From the NCBI RefSeq assembly GCF_030272615.1, contig NC_081415.1, forward strand, positions 627,067,740-627,131,739: a stretch of DNA of 64,000 nucleotides, read 5' to 3'. This document shows positions 23,461-33,579 of the stretch, piece after piece. The DNA comes from Cryptomeria japonica (Eukaryota > Streptophyta > Pinopsida > Cupressales > Cupressaceae). The notes under the pieces are model-generated. The model saw nothing but the letters and a program-made list of their open reading frames with translations. It did not search any database and was not told the DNA's origin. Every line of letters begins with the position of its first letter. The stretch's first letter is position 1. Made by a program: the position numbers and the translations under genes.

Positions 23461-24957
23461 GTGTTGAAGCATAGAAGTGGGAAATCTAACAAAGTTGTTA
23501 CTACATTGAGTAGGAGAAGGGTTTTGCTGACAAAGATGAGAGTGACAATATTAGGTTTTGAAGATTTGAAGACCTTGTATGATGAGGAGACAGATTTTGC
23601 AAAATCTTGGAAAGCATATACAGAACTGGTTATGGTTGATAGAAGCAAATGGTTGGATTATTTCATTCAGGATGGGATGTTATTCAGGGGAGTTCAATTA
23701 TGCATACCTAAGAGTTCCATGAGAGAGAACCTGATAAAAGAGAAGCATAGCGGAGGTTTAGTTGGACATTTTGGCATTGATAAAACAATTGCATTGGTGA
23801 GTGAGCAGTATTTTTGGCCCCATATTCATAAGGATGTTAAGAGATATTTGCAGAGTTGTAGAGTTTGTCAAGTTGCAAAAGGTAGTAGTCAGAATGTGGC
23901 ATTGTATAAACTTTTCATAGTACCGGTAAGACATTGGGAGGATATAAGCATGGATTTTGTACTTGGATTGCCTAAGACACCGAGAGGGAATGATTCTATA
24001 TTTTTCGTAGTGGATAGATTTTCAAAGATGGCTCATTTCATACCTTGTAAGAAGACATCAGATGCATTTCATGTAGCAAACCTATTTTTCAAGGAAGTGG
24101 TGAGATTGCATGGATTATCTTAGAGCATAGTTTTAGACAGAGATACTAAGTTTGTTGGCTAGTTTTGGAGATCAATTTGGAGGAAGATAAAGATAGATTT
24201 GAAGTTCAGTTCTACTTTTCATCCATAGATTGATGGACAGACAGAAGTGGTTAACTGGAGTTTGGGAAAATTGTTGAGATGTTTACTGGGAGATAAAATC
24301 GGAAGTTGGGATTTGATCCTTGCACAAGTAGAGTTTGCATATAACAATTCAATGAATAGAAGTACTGGAAAAACACCTTTTGATATTGTTACCAGAGTGC
24401 ATCCTAGAGGAATAGCAGAATTGAGAGACATTAGCAGTGAAGACCAGAAGAGTTCAAAAGCAAAATAATTTGTAGATCACATGGCAGCATTGCATATTCA
24501 AGTTAAACAACATTTGAAGGACATGAATAGCAAATATAAGGAGAAGGCATATTTGAAGAGGAGACATAAGGAATTTGAAGTTGGCAATGAGGTGATGGTA
24601 TACTTGAGAAAAGAGAGATTCCCAGTTGGAACTTATAATAAGTTGCAATTGAAGAATTTTGGACCCTGTAAGATTTTGAGAAAGTTCAGTTCTGGAAATG
24701 CATATGAAGTGGAGCTACTGGATAGTCTAAGTATTTCACCTATATTCAACATTGTAGATCTTCATGAGTACCATGAGCCAAAATTCAATGAATATAGTGT
24801 TGCAAACCTTGAGAAACAATTTCCCCAAAAGGAACCAGATCAGATTGAAGAGATTTTGGACCAAATGATTGGGCATAGTACCCGGAACAGTCAGTACAAA
24901 GAATATCTTGTGAAGTGGAAAAGCAGACTAGTTGAAGATTTATCTTGGATTTCTTAG
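23461..24957 (+). pseudogene. Element B integrase with C-terminal chromodomain
   Basis: Same frame as RT. HHCC region EKHSGGLVGHFGIDKT ... SCRVCQVAKG (about 23740-23880). Core Asp in ISMDFVLGLPKT, Asp in VLDRDTKFVG, Glu in GQTEVVNWSLG. The codon before IDGQTE (usually Gln in HPQ-DGQTE) is TAG at about 24226. Other TAGs are at 24121 and 24160. The GPY/F-like region has KNFGPCKILRKF. The last 40 residues (about 24838-24954), EEILDQMIGHSTRNSQYKEY then LVKWKSRLVEDLSWIS, are a chromodomain: aromatic cage positions in YLVKW and the ED.SW motif. Chromodomains are thought to guide integration to modified histones. Confidence 0.93.
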
Positions 24958-25033
24958 GTAGAGGTAGACCACCTTGGTTTCCCTCTGACCCCAACAAATT
25001 GAGAGGCTCACTTTTTCATTAACCCTAGATGTC

Positions 25034-25821
25034 TGATGCAGGAGCATCCCCGGTTCACAACAATCTTGCATCAACCAAAACATTTTCTTTTTTGTTTTGT
25101 TTTCTATTTGCAATTTTTGTTTTCCTTTCTGTGTGTCCCAGTTTTGGCTCATCGGATCCTATGGAGTTGGATTCTACTTGAAGACTTGATCATCTTTCTT
25201 GCTTTCAAACCGCATCTCATTTGGATCCTACTTGAAGACTTGATCATCTTTCTTGCTTTCAAACTGTTTCTTGTTACCGATTGTTCCTTTGTTACCGATT
25301 GCTTGAGACCTATTCTGGTGATCTATTGGAACCCATTCTGAAGCTTGTAGAGCCTTAGAAATTGATATCAATGTTTCTTGGCATGTGGCCAATCTTCTAC
25401 ATTTCATCCTTTGGATTTTCTAGAGGAATCTCTTGGCAGAGGTCGACCTTGTTCATTTTGCATGTTAGGTCTTGTTCTTCGGGTTTTCATCCCTTTTGGG
25501 CCAACTACATCCTTTGGATTGATATATATATAATCATTCTTTAGAATGTAATTAATTAGAGAATCAAGGAGTATTAGATAGATAGATTGTGCCTATAAGA
25601 TAGATCTTTTGATTCAAGGTCTCAGTGTGACCTATTCTACCAGGCCCATGTGTCGGTATATTGTAACCCTGTTGTTACCAGTTGGATGTAATCATATTTC
25701 ATGCAATAAAAATATTTTTTTGCATTTCCTCTATCATATATGTGTGTTTCAGTTGTGTTTACTCTTGTTGACCAGTTTGGATTGACCTCCTTGAGGTCCC
25801 TCCCTGCTGGTGATTGCTTCA
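25034..25821 (+). repeat. Element B 3' LTR
   Basis: 788 bp, TGATGCAGGAGCATCC to GATTGCTTCA. Matches 11862-12633. It carries an extra partial copy of the CTACTTGAAGACTTGATCAT segment (25174 and 25228, offset 54) absent from the 5' LTR. No clear polypurine tract precedes it (24958-25033). Confidence 0.9.
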
Positions 25822-25826
25822 ATTTT

Positions 25827-26397
25827 TATCAAATGTTTAGAAAAAGAATAAAAGGAACCCAGATGCCTCATTATTTTGATTTTCTAGAATATTTGATCTA
25901 GAATGAGTTCGATTTGAATAAACAAGAGACAGAAAAGAAAGATGGATGGCTTATAAGAAGTTACTTGATAAAGTCCATAGATTGGATCCAAAGTATGATC
26001 CATTGAGAGAATTCAAACCATTTTATAAGAGAATGGATCATTTGATAGAAAATTTTGATGAATTCATGTATGACCTGATGGATGAGGTGGAGCAATTGGA
26101 GATAGCAAGCAGATAAGAAATGAGAAAAGAACCTCCAAAATTAACAGACCAACAAAAGCCACTATCAAAGCCTCCACAACAAAGGCCCTAAATACAAAGA
26201 TTGGAATCACCACTAGAAGGGGAGCTAGAGGAGGAGATACCTATCCACATGCCTTCAAGAGGGAGGATTATTTACAGAAGATTAAGAGATGAAGGTAATA
26301 GTGAAAAGGAAGAAAAGATAAAGAGGAAGTGGAAGGGGATAATGGAACAAAAAAAACCCATTGAACCTCAATGTGGTCCTCTTAAAGGGGTAGTTAT
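25827..26397 (+). pseudogene. Reading frame D, segment 2
   Basis: Middle piece of D between elements B and C. It opens in frame with segment 1 (YQMFRKRIKGTQMPHYFDF), shifts frame near 25935, and continues as AYKKLLDKVHRLDPKYDPL ... DLMDEVEQLEIAS. It then becomes a hydrophilic, proline- and glutamate-rich linker (EPPKLTDQQKPLSKPPQQRP ... EEEIPIHMPSRGR ... EKEEKIKRKWKGIMEQKK). Stops at 26114 (TAA) and 26189 (TAA). The final bases, GTTAT at 26393-26397, are the left target duplication of element C. No recognised domain. Confidence 0.65.
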
Positions 26398-27639
26398 TGA
26401 TAAGTCGATGCTTTGACATGTTTTTTATCATGATTCTTAGGTTTTTTTGGCATCTTTTGGGTTGCATTGTGATAGTAAAGTATTGTGAATTGACTATATG
26501 TAATCCATGTTTTAAAACTAAACTTAAGAAATCATGTTTGAACTTTGTCGGTTAATTCCTGCGCCAAATGATTTGTCCCTGTGATATGCGGATTATTTAG
26601 GATAATGTCATATATGAGTTAATGAATGTATTAATTGAGTAAGATACATATGCATGTCCTTGTATGATGTTTTTGTTTTAGTGCAGATAATAATTGATGA
26701 TGCGGTGGATGATTTTCTTTCGTGCCTAAGGACTGGAGAATCATGTTCAGATAACTGGAGGTCAAACTGAAGAGGATTTGAGCAAGTGCAATGTATGGCA
26801 TAATTGGAGTAGTTATACTTCACCATGGGAGTTTAACTCTGGTGCATATTGAATTCACAAAATATCACTTTGGCATGCAAAGACTATGGTTTGGTTTCAG
26901 ATCCACGGTTCTTGCAACCAAGCTCTTAGTTATCTCCTTCATCTGACAATTATCCACCTCTTCTTCTGGGCGTAACTTGAGTTGTCCATTGTAGTTGATC
27001 TTTTCTTTATAATAATCTCTTCCTTCTTTCTTTGAGTTAGACAAGATGGAAAGGAATTGAGCAGAGTTTTGACAAGCACTCTAAATTTTCTCTTTTAGAA
27101 TATGTAATCATTTTCAGGAAGAAATGAATAAGAATATCTTGTTCTGATCTGTTAATAGTACTTTGCTGGGAGTTTGATATCATTCATCCAAGGGGGCCCA
27201 CTTGGTGAGTGATCTTGTGTTTATGATCATTGAAGTTAGTTTTTACTTAGTTGCAGTAGGAGTTCATGACTGGATTGTTCCTATAGCCACTGGAAATAGA
27301 TCCGCTGACTGTTCCTGCAATCAAGACAGAACGGTGTGATTTCTGTTATTTTCATTAAATCATTTCAGCAATGTTTTGTGAGCTTTCATGTAGCCTTTTA
27401 TAATTTCCATTCCTTCCTTTCCTTTCTACATAATGTTAGTTACTGTAGTAATGCAGAATAATCATTTAAGGAGCTTAGTGCATATATATTGCAGACCCAT
27501 TTCAAGTTTTACGTTCCTGGATTGATAACTAAATGAACGCCAGCCATGAAAATAGTAAATTGTCCCATATGAATGTCCAAACTTTGGATTGAGATTTCAA
27601 TTAGAGGTATTATTATTATCATTATAGTTGGGGTAGACA
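26398..27639 (+). repeat. Element C 5' LTR
   Basis: 1242 bp, TGATAAGTCGATGCTTTGAC to GGGGTAGACA. It matches 37719-38982 except for scattered substitutions and an indel near 26565 where the 3' copy has an extra TTCCTATAGCCA unit. Confidence 0.95.
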
Positions 27640-27643
27640 TTTT

Positions 27644-27661
27644 TGGTGCCGTTGTCAGGGA
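27644..27661 (+). other. Element C primer-binding site
   Basis: TGGTGCCGTTGTCAGGGA, four bases after the LTR. It fits the complement of plant Asp tRNA (TGGCGCCGTTGCCGGGGA) with three transitions, all of the C-to-T or G-to-A kind. Confidence 0.8.
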
Positions 27662-27732
27662 TGGTGTCAAGCTAAGAACCTTTTATGATTATTATAGTTT
27701 CTAGTTAATTGTTTGAAATTTCATGAATCTGC

Positions 27733-29439
27733 ATGCATAATAGAAGAAGAAAGGCCAGAGGTAGATTTGTGCCCACTCATACTACTCATGTAGAAGATAA
27801 TTTTCTAGATATAAACCCTTTTGCTGAACTGTATCAAGTCCCACAAAATTTGAATCACCCTGAGTCTGAATTTCTAGAAGGTAGTCTTCAATTCCTTTTT
27901 GGTCCACAAGAAGAAGAATTTCCTATAGTAACAACCCCCACAAACCCAATGCAAGGGAATCCACCTCTTGGTCCAACATTTGAGTTTCCCATCTTTGACC
28001 AACATGATAATGCTAACCTCAAGAATATTCCAGCATATTCACTTCCTAAATTCTATGGGTTGGTGACAGAGGATCCGGATACATTTCTGTTTGAGTTTGA
28101 TGTTCTCTGTAGGAGTTTTGACTATACTATAGATGCCCATAGACTCAAAAAATTTCCAGCCACTTTGAAGGAGTCATCCTTGAGATGGTTTATGAGCTTG
28201 GGTAGTAGCACAATCAACACATGGGATGAGATGAAATGGTTGTTTCTTGAAAAATAAAAAGATTATTGTAGAGGCACTGATCGTCATGGGGATGATATCT
28301 TTAGAATGACACAAACTGAAGATGAGAGCCTTGAGGATTATCTGCAAAGGTTTTTGTTTAGTGTCAAGAAGTCCAAGCATAGTACTCTGAATGAAGATTT
28401 CCTCAAATTGATATTCTTGAGGGATATCAGTGATGAATGCACCAATTCCTTAGATCTTATGGGAGGAGGTGACATTACACAATCTACTTGGACTGAAATA
28501 GAACAAATTTGCAAGAAGTATTCCAAATCTACTTCTAAGAAGAATAGGAGATTTAAGCCAGGGGCACCATCATCAACATCTGGAACTAGAGTTTCTAGAT
28601 TGAAACTTAGCCATCTATTAAAATATTTCAAGGAGGACATTCTAAACAATATGGCTACTCAGTTGGATACATTGGCAGCTAAGAAGAAGCATGAGGAAGC
28701 TAATGCATTTCTTGCAGAATTATGTCCTCATTGTAAGCAGCGGAAGAAAAATTGCAGATGTAAGATGGTTGCAAATGTTGAAGTACCTGATTTCAAACCA
28801 ATTCAAGGTGAGGATGAACAAGTCTTCTATGTTGCTCAAAGAAGACCAAATTTTCAAAGACAAGGTATGCCACCTGATCCACTTTCCTTTTCTAGTTATA
28901 GTGGTAATTCTTATGCACCAAATAACCAATGGCAACCACAATATTCTCAAAATTTTGGTAACTATCCACATTGGTATGGATCACAAAGCCAAGGACAGCA
29001 ATTTGCTAATCAAATTCCTCAATTGTAGTAGCCACAGGGAAACTGGTATCCACCTCAAGGTCCAGGGAACCAGCTTCAAGGGAATTGGCAACCTACCTCT
29101 CAATGGAGGGGAAACCCATCATGGTCATCCCAATCTTTTGGATATTAGCCCCCTACTCAGCAGCCACAACCTCCTGCTTTAATGCCTCCTACTGCAGCTA
29201 CAGCTACACCTCCTAAGCCAACATAGTTGCCTACTCAACTGTTGCCTAATCCAAATATCAAATCTCAGCAACAACAACAAGCTTATTCAGCTAATGCTAA
29301 TCAATACCCAGCCTATTCTTTATCACTAGATGATATTCACCTTCGATTTGGGACAACTCTACCTAATCCCTCTCATCCAGTTATTACTGAGGTACAAGAA
29401 GAGCAGCCAATCTCTGATCCTAAAGATATAATACCTTAG
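27733..29439 (+). pseudogene. gag: Element C gag
   Basis: ATG at 27733 (MHNRRRKARGRFVPTHTTH). One frame throughout, with stops at 28255 (TAA), 29026-29031 (two TAG), 29146 (TAG), 29224 (TAG) and 29437 (TAG). Retrotrans_gag core: YSLPKFYGLVTEDPDTFLFEF, LKESSLRWFMSLGSSTINTW, ESLEDYLQRFLFSVKKSKH. Cysteine cluster CPHCKQRKKNCRC at about 28723-28761. Then a Gln/Pro/Asn/Trp-rich low-complexity tail (about 28840-29300). Most stops sit where Gln is expected in the Gln-rich tail. Confidence 0.85.
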
Positions 29440-30660
29440 AATCAAAGATTACCACCATTTCTCCATAGACTGAAAGACAAAGAAGTTTCCACTGAACAAC
29501 AACAAATCTTTGATATTCTTGATCAACTGAAGCATATTTGTGTTAAAATTCCATTGTTGCAAGCAATAAATGATGTTCCTATATATGGTAAGGCATTGAA
29601 AGAAGCATGCTTAAAGAAGCTTGGCAGAAAGAAAAAAGATCCACAAATAGTTCATGTTATGGGTCAATTGGCTGATATTATGTTAGGAAAAATTACTATT
29701 CCAAAGTATTCTAATCCAGGTAGTCCTGTTGTGAGTATAGTCATTAATGGCAGTCAAATAAAAAATGTTTTAGTTGATCTAGGGGCATCCATTAATGTAA
29801 TGACAAGGGAAGTAATAAAACATCTAGAGATAGATAGTTTAAGGGCTACACCCATATTTCTCCAACTTGTTGATGGCTCTGCAGTAAGACCTAATGGTAT
29901 CATAGAAGATATAGTAGTTATTCTAGATTCCTGGGAATATCCTGCAGACGTTATGATTTTATCTCCAAAAGCAACATTAGGGGGATATCCAGTCATTTTG
30001 GGAAGACCATGGCTTGCCACAGCTGATGCATATATAGGGTGTAGATTAGGAGACATGACTATTTCAGATGGCAGTTCCACAAAAACATTAGCCTTGTATT
30101 CCCCAGCACAACCTCAGCTTGAGAAGCAGCGGGCTGTTTGGCCTATTTTGGGAGAGGAATCTGAAGAAATTGACTCTATTAATCACCTTATGATGATTAA
30201 TCAAGTTCCACTCATGCAGTTATATGATGAAGAATCAATTCTTTATAAGGTCCTGATAAATGAATTAATAGAAGACCAAGAATTGCAGGAATTGGTTATG
30301 AATATTGCAGGTTTGGACATTCCTGCAGCCACTGATATCTTGCATACCTTGTTGCCGCAAGAATTGTCTTATTCTCAATTTTTTGATAAAAAACAGATTG
30401 ATCTTACTATCAAGATAGAGGTGGAATTGCATAAATATTTGAACATCAATAAGAATGTAGTAGACACTCAAAAGGATAGCCTAGTAGACTTGTTGAAACT
30501 CCATATAAATGCTTTTGCATGGGATTACAAGGATATGAATGGAATTGATCTAGCAGTTTGTACTCATCGCATTTACATAAAGGATGAGTGTTGCCCCCTC
30601 AGACAACCTAAAAGAAGAGTCAACCCTGCCTTGAAGGAGATAGTTAAAGAAGAATTATAG
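29440..30660 (+). pseudogene. Element C protease and linker
   Basis: Continues the gag frame. The spacer HRLKDKEVSTEQQQIFDIL precedes the retropepsin: SIVINGSQIKNVLVDLGASI with the Asp codon at 29776 (DLGAS, intact), and PVILGRPWLATADAYIGC. The linker to RT ends ...CPLRQPKRRVNPALKEIVKEEL followed by TAG at 30658-30660, an apparent Gln codon. The open stretch is 368 codons, the best preserved part of C. Confidence 0.88.
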
Positions 30661-31866
30661 AAATTGTTGAAAGCTGGGTTTATCTATCCTATCTCTGACA
30701 GTCAATGGGTATCATCTTTGGTGATAGTTCCTAAAAAGGGAGGCAAATGGAGAGTATGTGTTGATTATAGAGCCTTGAACTTAGCCACAAGGAAGGATCA
30801 TTTTCCACCACCATTTGTGGATCAGGTATTGGATTCTCTTGCTGGTAAGAGATATTTTTCCTTCCTGGATGGATTTAGTGGCTATAATCAGATACAAATA
30901 GCTCCTGAAGATCAGGAGAAAACAACATTTACTTTCCCATGGGGCACGTATGCATATTTTGTTCTTCCTTTTGGGTTGTGTAATGCTCCAGCCACTTTTC
31001 AAAGGGCAGTGATCAGTATTTTTCCTGATATTTCTCAAGATATTATGGAAATTTACATGGATGACTTTACAACTTATGGCACAGAATTTGATCAAGCATT
31101 AGGTAATTTGAAGAAAGTTTTGCAGTGGTGTGAAGACTACAACTTGTCTCTAAATAGTGAGAAGTGTTTCATTATGATGAAAGAAGGAATAGTCCTTGGT
31201 CATCATATATCTGTACAAGACATACAAGTGGATCCAACAAAGATTGAGGTTATTCAGCATATTAATGACCCTGTGAAGCATAAATATGTGAGAAGTTTTC
31301 TTGGCCATGCTGGCTACTATAGAAGGTCTATCAAAGATTTCAGCAAAATTGCAAGTCCCTTATATACACTGCTTACTAAAGATGCAGAATTCAAATGGAC
31401 CTCAGCATGCAATGAAGCTTTTTTAAAGCTTAAGAATGCTTTGACTCAAGCACTAGTTCTAAAAGGACCTAATTGGTCTCTACCATTCCAATTCCATACA
31501 GATGCATCTGATTATGCCGTAGGAGCAGTGTTGGGAGAAAAAGTTGACAAGTTGGAAAATGCAATATATTATATCAGCAAGAATTTGCAAGGACCTGAAT
31601 TGAATTCTACAGTTACTGAAAAAGAAATGATAGCTATCATATATGCCCTTAATGAGTTTAGACACTATATTACAGGGCATCCCATATTTGTGCATACAGA
31701 TCATACTGCAATTAGATATCTCATGAATAAGCCATCAATCACTGGTAGACTGGCTCGCTAATTATTGTTGATGCAGGAATTTGATATCATAGTTGTTGAT
31801 AAGCCAGGGAAGTCTAATGTTGTTGCAGATTATCTTTCACGTCTTCAATTGTAGGAAGATTCTACA
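30661..31866 (+). pseudogene. Element C reverse transcriptase and RNase H
   Basis: Open from 30664 to 31761. RT: WVSSLVIVPKKGGKWRVCVD, FSFLDGFSGYNQIQIAPEDQ, PFGLCNAPATFQRAV, catalytic Y-M-D-D in EIYMDDFTTYG (about 31054-31065), LGHHISVQDIQVDPTKIEVI, FLGHAGYYRRSIKDF. RNase H: FQFHTDASDYAVGAVLGE (first Asp), STVTEKEMIAIIYALNEFRH (Glu), FVHTDHTAIRYL (Asp). A TAA at 31759 and a TAG at 31852 are the only breaks. Catalytic residues appear intact. Confidence 0.93.
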
Positions 31867-33323
31867 ATGATAGATGACACTTTTCCGGATGAGCATTTGT
31901 TTCTCATACAAGCTCATACTTCATGGTATGCTGATATTGCCAACTATTTAGCTATAGCTAAGATGCCAATTTCTTTTTCTCCTAAGGAAAGAAGGTTGCT
32001 AGTTGAAAAAAGTTTTAACTTTTCATGGATTGTTGATTGTCTATTTTATACTAGACCTAACCAAGTCATGTGAAGATGTGTCAGAGAAGATGAAACATAT
32101 GACATCTTGCATGCATGTCATGATGAGCCATGTGGAGGACATTTTGCTACCAAAAGGACAACAGTGAAAAATACTCAATACTAGATACTATTGGCCTACA
32201 TTACACAAGGATGCAGCTCAGTACACAAGGAAATGTGACAAATGTTAGTGAATGGGCAGACCTACAAAATCTGATGAGATGCCACTATATCCTCAAATAT
32301 CTGTTACACCATTTGATAAGTGGGGATTAGATTTTGTTGGCCCCATTGATCCACCATCTAATGGAAAATCTTATATCTTGGCATGTACAGACTATGTAAC
32401 AAAATGGGTAGAAGCTAGAGATATGCAACATGCAAGAGATAATAAGGTGGCTGAGTTTCTCTATGAAGAAATATTTACAAGGTCTGGACTACCAAGGGAA
32501 ATTGTCTCAGATCAGCGACCTCAATTTACATCAACATTGATAAAATCTTTGGTCAATGAATACAATATAAGACACAGGAAATCTACTCCATATCATCCAT
32601 AGTCTAATGGACAAGTAGAAGTTACCAATAGAGAGCTTGAGGCTATTCTTACAAAAATAGTGTCTATCCACAAGAAAGATTGGTCTCATCGACTTTCAGA
32701 GGCAATTTGGGCATATAGAACAACATGGAAAACACCAATTGGATTCACACCTTTTGAGATGGTTTATGGCAAAATAGCAATGATGCCTATTGAATTTAAG
32801 CATAAAACCTTGAGAACAGCTCTACAACTAAATATGACATTGTCTAAAGCATAGAAGGAATGCATTCAGTAGCTAAATGCTCTTGATGAATGGAGGAAGA
32901 TAGTTGTTCAATAGACAGAATTGATTCAAAACCAAAGAGAAAGATGGCATGATAAATATATCAGAGAAAAGAAATTCAAAGTTGGTGACTGGGCACTCCT
33001 GTATGGTTCTAGATATAAGGATGCTATGGGAAAACTCCAAACAAGGTGGTTAGGTCCTTATGAGGTAGAAGAAGGTTTTCAGAATGAGCAGTCTGTTTGT
33101 CCACAATAGATCCTATTCGATTTAAACTCTTAGTGAATGGACACTGACTATGACTTTATCACAAGCCAGCTACTAGAGAAGAGTTCCTGTAGCAAATGGC
33201 AAGGTTCCTACAGCAACTATCAATGATTCAGTATCAATTCATGAGCTTCCTATTGCACCTGAGCATATTGATAAAGGTGATGTTCCTGCAGCATCTACAG
33301 TGAACTTATTCACCGTATCATAA
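31867..33323 (+). pseudogene. Element C integrase, broken
   Basis: Frame 1 to about 32165, then frame 2. HHCC: ILHACHDEPCGGHFATKRTT ... KCDKC. Core Asp in WGLDFVGPID, Asp in VSDQRPQFTST, Glu in NRELEAIL. The codon in the normally invariant YHPQSNGQVE is TAG (32600). Further stops include TGA at 32071 and TAGs at 32852, 32870 and 32912. The C-terminal GPY-like part reads WLGPYEVEEGFQ then IDPIRFKLLVNG. It ends near TAA 33321. No chromodomain follows. Confidence 0.88.
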
Positions 33324-33557
33324 TAAAATATTTCCAAGGGAATATTGTTCTTCGTACATAAAGTTCCATCCACTACATTCTATTCCACTTTCTTACCTGT
33401 CACTTCATTTCATTTCGCCATCATTTTCACCCAATTGTAGGTACGTGTATATTGAACTTTATTTTAATTATGCATTTATTAGTTCATTATGATTTTTAAC
33501 CTGTTTAAGTCCACTCCAAACCTGAAATCTCGTCAGCCTGTGTGGACACGTGCTAGG

Positions 33558-33579
33558 TTAAGTTGGGGGGGGGGGGGTA
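33558..33579 (+). other. Internal polypurine-tract-like motif in element C
   Basis: TTAAGTT followed by 13 G (33565-33577) and TA. It closely resembles the real polypurine tract of this element (TTAAAGTT, six G, TA at 37703-37718) but is not followed by an LTR. It lies just after pol. Confidence 0.5.

Larger units (their letters stand above)
11862..25821 (+). mobile_element. Gypsy element B with chromodomain, inserted in frame D
   Basis: A complete but dead element with the order LTR, primer site, gag, protease, RT, RNase H, integrase, chromodomain, LTR. After removing copia E it is about 6.2 kb, normal for a chromodomain-bearing gypsy element. Flanks are GGTTT (11857-11861) and ATTTT (25822-25826), a target duplication with two changes. 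Joining 11861 to 25827 keeps D in frame (..PERF then YQMF..), which supports both ends. B pol lies in a single frame, broken only by stop codons. B is older than E, which sits inside it. Confidence 0.9.
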
